DNA from: DAISIK01 sp036822055
Lineage (GTDB): Bacteria; Verrucomicrobiota; Verrucomicrobiia; Opitutales; Puniceicoccaceae
Length of the DNA stretch: 64,000 nucleotides
Direction of reading: 5' to 3'
Assembly (NCBI GenBank): GCA_036822055.1
Contig: DAISIK010000004.1
Span: forward strand, 57,529-121,528
The notes under the pieces were generated by a model, which did not search any database, was not told the DNA's origin, and worked only from the letters and a program-made list of their open reading frames with translations. Positions 16,854 to 24,378 of this stretch are shown here, piece by piece. The translations under genes and the position numbers were made by a program. Numbering within the stretch: position 1 is the stretch's first letter; each line of letters begins with the position of its first letter.

Positions 16854-18392
16854 TCAACGAGGATCTCTGGCGGCTGGTTCTCCTGTCTTCGTAAAGGAGC
16901 CATCTTGTTTGGCGGGGATGCCTTTCATGAGGGCGTAGGGGGGGACGTCTTTGGTGACGACGGCTCCGGCGGCGATGAAGGCATACTCACCGATGGTGAG
17001 GCCGCAGAGGATGGTGGCGTTGGCGCCGATGGTGGCTCCTTTTTTAATTAGGGTGGTTTTATACTCGTCGCGGCGGGAGATTGCCGCGCGGGGGTTGGTG
17101 ACGTTGGTGAAGACGCATGATGGACCGAGGAAGACATCGTCTTCGACAGTAACCCCGGTGTAGAGAGAGACGTTGTTTTGCACCTTGACGCGATGGCCGA
17201 CAGTGACGCCATCGGCTACGTAGCAGTTCTGTCCGAAGCTACAGTTTTCTCCGATTTGGGCTCCATGGCTGATATGGCAGAAATGCCAAATTCGGCTGCC
17301 TTGGCCGATCTGGGCGCCCGGGTCGATTATCGCGGTAGGGTGGGCTTGATAGTCGCAGGGGGGTGGAGGGGTACTGAAATCCTCAATCGGGGTAGCCGTT
17401 CCGTGGTTTTCCAGCGAAGCTTGAGCTGCTTGGAGAACGCGGAGAACGTTGATCCCGGACTCCGAACTGGTGAGGGGGGGTTGGCCGGTTTGAATGGCTT
17501 CCAGAAAGGCTTCGGACTGAGCTCGAAGGGGCTCGATGGGAGGGAGAGGCAGGACTTCGGGAGGGTTTTTGGAGAGGATTGGTTGTCCATCCCTCAAGTC
17601 GACTTTTTGGTGGAAGAGGAGTAACTTCTGGTCTTCCAGCGTGTCGTCGAAAACAGCCATTTTCTCGGTGCCGATGACTACGAGTTTTTGTTCCTTGAAG
17701 GGGTTTAGCCAACTGGCAGCGAGATGGGCGCGGATGCCACTGGCAAAGCTCAGGTGGGCGAGGGCAATATCGGGCAGGGCGGAATTGATGAAAGCAGAGC
17801 CGTGGCAGGAGACCTCGGTGGGCATTTCTCCGGTGAGCCGAAGGATGAGGGCGATGTCGTGAGGGGCGAAGCTCCAGAAGGCATTTTCTTCGGTGCGAAT
17901 TTTGCCAAAATTGAGCCGTTGGGCGTAGAGGTAGCGCAGGGATCCCAGGGTACCTTGGGCGAGAAGCTCCCGCAGTTTGGTGATGGCCGGGTGGTACTCA
18001 AGGAGGTGGCCAACCATCAAAATGCGTTGGTGGCGGAGGGCTGTTTGGTGCATTTTGACGGCATCTCGACAATCGAGGGCCATTGGTTTTTCAACCAAGA
18101 CATGTTTGCCGGCTTCAATGGCACGGAGGGTGAGTTGGCAATGAGTCTCGGCGGGGGTAGCGATGACGACACCTTGGATTTCGGGGTCGGCAAAGGCAGC
18201 TTCCGGGTCGGAGTTGAGCGCTGCTTCCGGGGCAATGGTGGCAGCTGTCTCCAGCCCGCCGGGGTGGGGATCGCAGATGCGGGCGAGAACTTGGAGGGAA
18301 GAAAAGTTGCGGGCGTGATTTTTTCCCCAGTAGCCACATCCAATGAGGCCGATTTTGGGAAGTTGAGATGGGTTGGAATGGGAGTCGATCAT
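16854..18392 (-). CDS. WbpB-WbpD-type fusion: NDP-sugar 3-dehydrogenase plus 3-N-acetyltransferase
   Basis: The 512-residue protein joins two enzymes. Residues about 13-325 are a Gfo/Idh/MocA oxidoreductase (IGLIGCGYWGKNHARNF at 14-30, EKPMA at 101, GHLLEYHP near 127), like WbpB/WlbA, the UDP-GlcNAc-uronate 3-dehydrogenase. After a Pro-rich linker, residues about 335-500 are a left-handed beta-helix acyltransferase: WHFCHISHGAQIG, VQNNVSLYTGVTVEDDVF, CVFTNVTNPRA and KKGATIGANATI match WbpD/WlbB, which acetylates the 3-amino group. The ATG at 18392 is used because the earlier in-frame 117 codons overlap the neighbouring dehydrogenase gene and are of low complexity. The aminotransferase that should act between the two steps (WbpE/WlbC) is not seen in the window. 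Confidence 0.88.
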   Translation of the reverse strand: MIDSHSNPSQLPKIGLIGCGYWGKNHARNFSSLQVLARICDPHPGGLETAATIAPEAALNSDPEAAFADPEIQGVVIATPAETHCQLTLRAIEAGKHVLVEKPMALDCRDAVKMHQTALRHQRILMVGHLLEYHPAITKLRELLAQGTLGSLRYLYAQRLNFGKIRTEENAFWSFAPHDIALILRLTGEMPTEVSCHGSAFINSALPDIALAHLSFASGIRAHLAASWLNPFKEQKLVVIGTEKMAVFDDTLEDQKLLLFHQKVDLRDGQPILSKNPPEVLPLPPIEPLRAQSEAFLEAIQTGQPPLTSSESGINVLRVLQAAQASLENHGTATPIEDFSTPPPPCDYQAHPTAIIDPGAQIGQGSRIWHFCHISHGAQIGENCSFGQNCYVADGVTVGHRVKVQNNVSLYTGVTVEDDVFLGPSCVFTNVTNPRAAISRRDEYKTTLIKKGATIGANATILCGLTIGEYAFIAAGAVVTKDVPPYALMKGIPAKQDGSFTKTGEPAARDPR

Positions 18393-18408
18393 TTGGAGCG
18401 TCTGGGCG

Positions 18409-19713
18409 CTAAGCTTTGGTGACCTGACCGGGCCGAGAGGGGTAAGCGGCGAGGGCGTTCCGGGTATCGACAATGCAGGGGATGGATTGGAGGAGGGGCT
18501 CGAAGTCGATGGAGTGGTGATTGGTAACGATGATGGCGGCGTCGAACTCCCGGAGGTCAGCTGGTGTCCAGGAGATGGATTGGCGTCCTGCGAGGTGAGG
18601 GTGTTGGCGAGAAGAGGGGATGGATGGGATGAAGGGGTCGTAGAACGCGATCTCACCTTGTCGTTGCAGGATACGGTCTGCGATGGCGAGAGCGGGAGAC
18701 TCGCGCATATCGTCGACGTTGGGCTTGTAGGCGATTCCAACAATGAGGATGCGGGAACCGTGGATGGGACACCTTCTTTGGTTGAGGGCAGTGGTTAGCT
18801 TTTCGACTACGTAGTCGGGCATTGAGTGATTGATTTCTCCAGCGAGCTCGATGAAGCGGGTAGAGATTCCAAATTCACGGGCTTTCCAGCTCAGGTAAAA
18901 GGGATCGATGGGGATGCAGTGGCCTCCGAGACCGGGGCCCGGATAGAAAGGCATGTAGCCGAAGGGCTTGGTCTTGGCCGCTTCGATTACTTTCCAGACA
19001 TCTATCCCCATGGGGTCGAAAATCGTTTTGAGCTCGTTGACGAGGGCGATGTTGACGCTGCGAAAGATGTTCTCGGTCAGCTTGGCGGCCTCGGCGATTG
19101 AGCAACCACCGACCGGGACGACCGTTTCGATTGCCTTCCGGTAAAGAGCGGTGCCGATTTCCTCGCAGGCGGGGGTGATACCTCCGATGAGTTTGGGTAT
19201 TTTGCGGACTTGAGAGGCTGAGTTTCCCGGATCCTCCCGTTCGGGGGAGAAGACGAGGTAGAGGTCTTTACCAATGGTGCGGTTCGTTGATTGGGTGAGA
19301 AGGGGGACGGCCACTTCTTTGGTGAATCCGGGGTAGACGGTGGATTCGATGGAGATGAGGCAATTGGGACGGAGATAAGGTTTGACGGCGAGAATGGTGT
19401 TCTCGACAAAGGAGGTGTCTGGCTGGCGGTAGCGATCGAGGGGGGTGGGCACACAGATGATGATGGCTTCGGCCTGGGCGACATCGGATGGCATCTGGGT
19501 GGGGGCCAGCATTGAACCCTGGAGAGCATTGGCGATGCGCTGGTCGGAGATGTGTTTGATGTAGCTGCGGCCAGCCTGGAGGCTGGAAATCTTGGCTGGA
19601 TCAATGTCGAGAGCGATGACTTTGAAACCACTTTCGGCGAAGATAAGGGAGAGAGGCAGGCCGACGTACCCCTGGCCGACGATGGCAATGGTGGAGGACG
19701 GAAAAAGGCTCAT
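18409..19713 (-). CDS. wbpA: UDP-HexNAc 6-dehydrogenase (WbpA/WecC-type nucleotide-sugar dehydrogenase)
   Basis: This 434-residue protein has the NAD loop IAIVGQGYVGLPLSLIFAESG, ESTVYPGFTKE and the catalytic cysteine motif GPGLGGHCIPIDPFYLSW. GHCIPIDP is characteristic of enzymes that oxidise UDP-GlcNAc or UDP-ManNAc to the uronic acid, rather than UDP-glucose dehydrogenase. PNVDDMRESPALAI marks the C-terminal domain. The ATG at 19713 is preferred; a TTG five codons earlier overlaps the upstream stop codon and is the alternative. It would supply the substrate for the WbpB-like domain encoded 16 bases downstream. Confidence 0.9.
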   Translation of the reverse strand: MSLFPSSTIAIVGQGYVGLPLSLIFAESGFKVIALDIDPAKISSLQAGRSYIKHISDQRIANALQGSMLAPTQMPSDVAQAEAIIICVPTPLDRYRQPDTSFVENTILAVKPYLRPNCLISIESTVYPGFTKEVAVPLLTQSTNRTIGKDLYLVFSPEREDPGNSASQVRKIPKLIGGITPACEEIGTALYRKAIETVVPVGGCSIAEAAKLTENIFRSVNIALVNELKTIFDPMGIDVWKVIEAAKTKPFGYMPFYPGPGLGGHCIPIDPFYLSWKAREFGISTRFIELAGEINHSMPDYVVEKLTTALNQRRCPIHGSRILIVGIAYKPNVDDMRESPALAIADRILQRQGEIAFYDPFIPSIPSSRQHPHLAGRQSISWTPADLREFDAAIIVTNHHSIDFEPLLQSIPCIVDTRNALAAYPSRPGQVTKA

Positions 19714-19724
19714 GGGTTGGGGGG

Positions 19725-20738
19725 TCAATGATCTGAGAGGAGTTTCCGAGGGTCGCGGATGCGGCGGGAGTGGTACTGAATCAGCTCGCCGAGGAGACCG
19801 ATGGAAAGGAGTTGAGCACCGAAGAGCAGGAGAAGGATGCCAAGGAAAAAGAGCGGGCGGGTGCCAAAGTTTAGGCCGAAGAAGATTTTTTGAAAAGAGA
19901 GGGTGGCCAGAATGGATAGGCCGATCGATCCCGAGAGGATGCCGAAGCCGCCAAAAAAGTGGCCGGGGCGCCTGAGGTAACGGGTAATCATGACCACAGT
20001 AACGAGGTCGAGGGCACCCTTAATGAGCCGCCCCCAGCCGTATTTGGAGACCCCGTGGGTGCGGCGGTGGTGCTGGACGGGGATCTCGGTGATCTGAAAT
20101 CCTTCAGCGTCGAGGAGAACGGGAATGTACCGGTGAAGTTCGCCGTAGAGGTTGAGGGTCGCGATGGCGTCGCGGGTGTAGGCTTTAAATCCGCAGTTGA
20201 AATCGTGGAGGCGGACCCCGGAGGCAGCTCGGGTGGCCCAATTGAAGAAGCGCGAGGGGACGGTCTTGGTCCAGGGGTCCTGACGTAGTTTTTTCCAGCC
20301 GGAGACGCATTGGTAGCCCTCTTCAATTTTAGCAAGAAAGGCGGGAATCTCCAATGGTTCGTCCTGAAGGTCAGCGTCCATGGTAATGACAACCTCTCCC
20401 CGGGCGTGGTCGAATCCGGTTTGCAGGGCGGCGGCTTTGCCGAGATTACGGCGGTGGCGGATACCCTGAATGGGGGGATGACTGGAGCGAAGCTCCTCGA
20501 TGATAGTCCAGGATTGATCGGTGCTGCCGTCGTCGACGAAGAGGATTTCGTAGTCTGTTTCAACCTTGGTTTCAACGACCTCACGGATGGCGTTGGCTAG
20601 TGGTTTCAGGGTTTCGGCCTCGTTGCAGACAGGGATGATGATCGAGAGTCCGGTGGAGGGTCGCACGGGGGGATGATAGGCGGACCGATGGGTGCTTCGC
20701 AAGGCGAAAGGCGGTTTGGGTGGGCAACCTATGGTCAC
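19725..20738 (-). CDS. Family 2 glycosyltransferase with C-terminal membrane helices (GtrB/DPM-like)
   Basis: The GT-A domain shows SIIIPVCNEAETL, VDDGSTDQSW, the DxD-type MDADLQDEP and FNCGFKAYTRDA. HHRRTHGVSKYGW is the usual lipid-phosphate-sugar synthase loop. Two C-terminal hydrophobic helices (about residues 255-325) anchor it. Such proteins make polyprenyl-phosphate sugars used by periplasmic GT-C enzymes, which fits the divergent GT39-like gene at 20807. The GTG at 20738 gives 337 residues. A second GTG at 20666 would give 313 residues beginning just before the GT-A fold and is equally likely. Confidence 0.85.
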   Translation of the reverse strand: MTIGCPPKPPFALRSTHRSAYHPPVRPSTGLSIIIPVCNEAETLKPLANAIREVVETKVETDYEILFVDDGSTDQSWTIIEELRSSHPPIQGIRHRRNLGKAAALQTGFDHARGEVVITMDADLQDEPLEIPAFLAKIEEGYQCVSGWKKLRQDPWTKTVPSRFFNWATRAASGVRLHDFNCGFKAYTRDAIATLNLYGELHRYIPVLLDAEGFQITEIPVQHHRRTHGVSKYGWGRLIKGALDLVTVVMITRYLRRPGHFFGGFGILSGSIGLSILATLSFQKIFFGLNFGTRPLFFLGILLLLFGAQLLSIGLLGELIQYHSRRIRDPRKLLSDH

Positions 20739-20806
20739 ATTTTGGGTGCCTTGAGGGGGGCGGATGGAGGTTGACGGAATAGAAGGGCATCCGCCTGATT
20801 GGGTGA

Positions 20807-22519
20807 GTGAGCGCGGAGTTCAAAAAGCTGCTGATGGTGCTTGGGGGGATCTTCCTGGTGCTCGGAGGTTGGATGTTGGCGATGGGGTACGGGGTTTCCT
20901 GGGATGAACCGATTCGCTGGAACGACGGGGACCGAAAGTTGGCTTACTACAAAAGCCTTTTATCGGAAGCTCCGCTGCCAGCTCCAGGGGGTGATTATCC
21001 GGGCTTCTACGATGTTTCTTTGGCGGCCTTCCGGGATTTCACCGGGATGGACCTTTTTCCGTCGGCGCGTCTGTGGAATACCTTTTTCTTCCTGGCCGCA
21101 GTTGGAGGAACCTTTTTGGTGGGAAAAGAATGGGGCATTCGCTGGGTTGGTTTAGTGGCGGTAGGAGTTTTGCTGGCGATGCCCCGTTTCGTCGGGCACG
21201 GGTTTATCAATCCCAAGGATCTCCCCTTTGCGGCGGGTTATATTTGGGGACTTTGGGGGTTGATGCGGTTAGTAGCGCACGGGGGAAGGCGCTGGAAGGA
21301 TTATTGGATCTTTGGAATTTTGGTGGGGTTGGCCGCTTCATTGCGGGTGGGCGGTTTAGTCCTCTTGGGTTACCTGGTCGGCGTCTTGATCTGTTGGTTG
21401 GTCCGCGAGCTGGCGGTACAATGCGGACGGGTTGAGGGGGAGTTGGGAGAGAAAAAAATCTGGATCAAGCGGGTGGTAGGGGGGCTGATGGCGGGAGCGT
21501 TGGCGGCTGCGGTGCTCTTCGTCTGGTGGCCCTCGATGCACGGTGGGGGGATGCAAGCGGTAGTGGATACCGGAGCTCGAACGGTTTCTTTTGGCTGGAA
21601 AGGAAGCGTTCTCTTTGAGGGGCAGGTATTTCAGGGGACCGAGGTGCCGCGGACCTATATTCTAAAGATGTTGATGGTAACAACGCCGGTTTTGTGGCTG
21701 GCTGCGCTACTGGCTCTGGCAGTGGTCTACCTCAGGCACCTGCCTTTCATCTTCGGGATGGGGACTCCTCGCTTCCGGGAAAATCTGCAAACTGGGGTGC
21801 TCCTGTTTGCGGTTGGTTTTCCAGTGGCGCTGGTGGTGGTTCAGCGAGCGCAAATCTATGACGGGATCCGTCATTTGCTCTTCGTTTTACCTCCGGCAGC
21901 GGTCTTGGTGGGCGGAGCCTTGGTCCAGCTTGGAGAGCGTTTGAGGAAAAGCCTTCGGGTGGTGGGCGGAGTATTGCTGGGAGCCTACCTTCTTTCGGTG
22001 ATGGGAATGATGTTGCGGCTGCATCCGTATCAGTATACCTACTACAATGAATGGGCCTGGATCAGGGGAAATCCGGCAGAGCAGTACGAGACGGAGTACT
22101 GGGCGACTTCCTACCGGGAGGCCACGTTAATGTTGAATAGTCTTCTGGCGGGGATCGAAGCACCCCCCGGGGGCTGGCGTATTGCGACGATCCCGAGGAG
22201 GGAAGTCCTTTTGGCTGGACAGGAGCTGGTTTTGTTACCGATGCCTTTGCAAGCAGAGCTTTTTTTTGGGGATGACCTTTGGTGGGTGTGGCCGGAGGAT
22301 GAACCGGATTTTGCGATAACGACCTACCGATTTGGTTATGCCGAAATGCTTGAAGGGAAAAAACTTTTTTCTGTGGAGCGTGCCGGAGTGGAGTTTGCCC
22401 GCTGTGTGGTTCTTTCGGAGCGCGGGATGGAAGCGGTTGGGGTGGCTTTGGAAGCCAGAGGGAGTCGCCAGGCGGCAGAGGTCATTCCTCTTGAGGGGGC
22501 AGTGGAAGCCGTACGGTGA
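20807..22519 (+). CDS. GT39/PMT-family membrane glycosyltransferase
   Basis: This 570-residue membrane protein with a GTG start has roughly ten hydrophobic segments, ending in a soluble C-terminal region of about 170 residues. GYGVSWDEPIRW after the first helix holds the Asp-Glu pair of GT-C enzymes of the dolichyl-phosphate-mannose mannosyltransferase type. HGFINPKDLPFAAGY is another family element. It would transfer a sugar from a polyprenyl-phosphate donor to a lipid or protein on the periplasmic face. The gene is divergent from the GT2 synthase that could make such a donor. Its last 38 bases overlap the end of the convergent histidine kinase gene. Confidence 0.75.
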   Translation: MSAEFKKLLMVLGGIFLVLGGWMLAMGYGVSWDEPIRWNDGDRKLAYYKSLLSEAPLPAPGGDYPGFYDVSLAAFRDFTGMDLFPSARLWNTFFFLAAVGGTFLVGKEWGIRWVGLVAVGVLLAMPRFVGHGFINPKDLPFAAGYIWGLWGLMRLVAHGGRRWKDYWIFGILVGLAASLRVGGLVLLGYLVGVLICWLVRELAVQCGRVEGELGEKKIWIKRVVGGLMAGALAAAVLFVWWPSMHGGGMQAVVDTGARTVSFGWKGSVLFEGQVFQGTEVPRTYILKMLMVTTPVLWLAALLALAVVYLRHLPFIFGMGTPRFRENLQTGVLLFAVGFPVALVVVQRAQIYDGIRHLLFVLPPAAVLVGGALVQLGERLRKSLRVVGGVLLGAYLLSVMGMMLRLHPYQYTYYNEWAWIRGNPAEQYETEYWATSYREATLMLNSLLAGIEAPPGGWRIATIPRREVLLAGQELVLLPMPLQAELFFGDDLWWVWPEDEPDFAITTYRFGYAEMLEGKKLFSVERAGVEFARCVVLSERGMEAVGVALEARGSRQAAEVIPLEGAVEAVR

Positions 22520-23957
22520 AGGTGGCTCCGCCGTCGGGATTGTTGGTGGCCTGAATGGAGCCGGCATGTTTTTCGATGATTTCCCGGGAGATGGCGAGGC
22601 CGAGCCCCAGCCCGAAGTCTGACTTGGTGTTTTTGGTGGTGAAGTTGGTCTCAAAGATGCGCTCGAGGAGGTCGGGGCGAATCCCGGTGCCCGAGTCAAT
22701 GACCTGGACGATGACGGATTCCTCATCAACGGAAGCGGTAATGCGCAAATGACCACCGGTCGGGGTGGCTTGGCAGGCGTTGGTGAGGAGGTTGGTCCAG
22801 ACTTGATTGATTTCGCTACCGACGACCAGAACTTTGGGAATTTCCTGCAAATCGAGGGATAGTTGGTAGTTTTTGAGGCGATGGTTGAGTACCGTAAGGG
22901 TATCATGGATACCATCGCGCAGGTCGAAGAGTTCGGCCTGGGGCTGATCCTGGCGGCCATAGTTTTTCAGACTGACGACGAGCTTTTGGATTCGCTCGGA
23001 GGAGAGGCGGATGCTGCGGAGGTGGGTCCCCAGTTCGTAGGTGGCGAGGAGGGACTCGATACGTTGAAGGTCTTTTGATTTTAGAGAGCCTTTTGAGGGA
23101 AGTTGGAGGGTGGGCAAAAGATCGGGAGCGAGGCGGGCGAGTCGCCGGGCGAGTGAACGGGGGAGTTCCGGATGGCGGGAGAGGAGGGCGTCGCGTCGCG
23201 ATCTTTTGTCCTCGGTGGTAGGGTAGGAGGCCTCGAGGCCCGCGAGGAAGAGCGAGAGGTGAACGGGCTGAGGGGGAATGGCGTGGGTGGGGTCGAGGAG
23301 TTGGGGGAGGGCTTGATTGAGGCTTTCAACACCTTGGGAAAGAGCCGCGCAAGGGTTGTTAATTTCGTGGGCAATGCCAGCGAGGAGTTGGCCGAGGGTG
23401 GCGAGTTTCTCCTGGTGGATGAGCCGGTTGCGGGTTTGCTCGAGGTCGTGGATGGCTTGTTTGAGCTGGGCGTGCTCGCGATGGAGGGCGTCTCCGAGCT
23501 CAGCGACACGGACGTTGAGGGAGATCATCCGGCGGTAACGGTTGGAGAGGTTGGAGATGAAGAGGCGATGAATGATCAGACGAACCTCGGGGTCGCGGCG
23601 GGTGAGTTGGTCGAGGTCGAAGGAATCGATGGCGAGGCAGCGCACCTCAGTGAGGGCGACAGAGCGAAGGAAGCTCGGTTCGCGGGACCAGAAGGAGGTC
23701 AGCCCGAGAAGATCACCGGGGCCAAAGCGATCGACCTCGAGCGAGGGGTTGATGCTGCTGTGTTTGAGCATCTGGACCTCGCCATCGAGAATGACGTAAA
23801 CGTGTTCATTCTGTTCGTTTTCCTCGACGATGATGGACCCTTGAGGAAAGTGGAGAGTGCCTTTTTGAAGGTCTCCCAGTTTTTCGACGAGGGCTCGCAC
23901 TCGGTCGGGGACGGTTTGGGGAGCGCCATGAGGAAAGGTGGGGTCAAGGGGAAGCAT
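22482..23957 (-). CDS. Histidine kinase with N-terminal cyclic-nucleotide-binding-type domain
   Basis: The 491-residue protein has a CRP-like beta-barrel sensor at about residues 30-150 (GSIIVEENEQNEHVYVILDGE, DRFGPGDLLGLTSFW). A coiled linker follows, then a HisKA domain with the phosphoacceptor in LLAGIAHEINNPCAAL and a HATPase with LLTNACQAT (N box), VIDSGTGI (G1) and FGLGLGLAISREI (G2). No membrane helix is present, so it is a soluble sensor. The ATG at 23957 is chosen because upstream codons overlap the fur gene in another frame. It overlaps the fur stop by 14 bases, which suggests an SNF2-fur-kinase operon. The cognate regulator is not adjacent. The ligand could be a cyclic nucleotide or something else. 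Confidence 0.85.
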   Translation of the reverse strand: MLPLDPTFPHGAPQTVPDRVRALVEKLGDLQKGTLHFPQGSIIVEENEQNEHVYVILDGEVQMLKHSSINPSLEVDRFGPGDLLGLTSFWSREPSFLRSVALTEVRCLAIDSFDLDQLTRRDPEVRLIIHRLFISNLSNRYRRMISLNVRVAELGDALHREHAQLKQAIHDLEQTRNRLIHQEKLATLGQLLAGIAHEINNPCAALSQGVESLNQALPQLLDPTHAIPPQPVHLSLFLAGLEASYPTTEDKRSRRDALLSRHPELPRSLARRLARLAPDLLPTLQLPSKGSLKSKDLQRIESLLATYELGTHLRSIRLSSERIQKLVVSLKNYGRQDQPQAELFDLRDGIHDTLTVLNHRLKNYQLSLDLQEIPKVLVVGSEINQVWTNLLTNACQATPTGGHLRITASVDEESVIVQVIDSGTGIRPDLLERIFETNFTTKNTKSDFGLGLGLAISREIIEKHAGSIQATNNPDGGATFTVRLPLPPQEE

Positions 23958-24378
23958 CTGAGCTATCTGTGGGCAGGTGGGGGCAGTCGGGCTGGAGTCG
24001 GCAGTTTCCGTAGAGAATGACCTCTTCGCTCTCGAAGACGAAGTGAGGGTGGGGGGCAATTTTATCGATAACGGAGGGCGTTTCGTCGGGGAGGACAAAG
24101 ACTTGTTTGCAGATGCGGCAAATGAAGTGGGGGTGATGTTCTCCGCGGGGGTTGGGGAGCTCGTAGCGGGTGGGTTGGCCGGGGTAGTAGACTTTGGCGA
24201 GGCGGAAATCCTCGACCATTTCGGAGAGGTTGCGGTAGACAGTTCGCTCGCCAATCCGAGGATGGGTCTGTCTGGCGAGGTCAAGAATTTCGTCAATGGC
24301 GAGAGGCCGGTCGGCGGATTGAAGCGCCTCAAGAATAGCTTCTTTCTGCCGGGTTTTTCTTCGGGCGGCGGCTGGCAT
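23944..24378 (-). CDS. Fur-family transcriptional regulator
   Basis: This 144-residue protein has an N-terminal winged helix (TRQKEAILEALQSADRPL, GERTVYRNLSEMVE) and the metal-binding domain starting HHPHFICRICKQVF with the first Cys-x2-Cys pair. The C-terminal cysteines are in an unusual YGNCRLQPDC spacing (C-x5-C) in place of the common C-x2-C or C-x3-C. It could be Fur, Zur or PerR. The sensor residues do not settle the metal. Its ATG overlaps the helicase stop codon as ATGA, so it is translationally coupled to that gene. Confidence 0.88.
   Translation of the reverse strand: MPAAARRKTRQKEAILEALQSADRPLAIDEILDLARQTHPRIGERTVYRNLSEMVEDFRLAKVYYPGQPTRYELPNPRGEHHPHFICRICKQVFVLPDETPSVIDKIAPHPHFVFESEEVILYGNCRLQPDCPHLPTDSSDASP

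Noticed and set aside
18393..18743. 117-codon N-terminal extension of the WbpB-WbpD fusion
   Set aside because: Ser/Pro-rich sequence lying within the WbpA-like gene in another frame; the ATG at 18392 starts right before the Rossmann loop.
23958..24332. 125-codon N-terminal extension of the histidine kinase
   Set aside because: It overlaps fur in another frame and has Ser/Thr/Pro-rich shadow composition; the start at 23957 gives a normal CRP-like domain.
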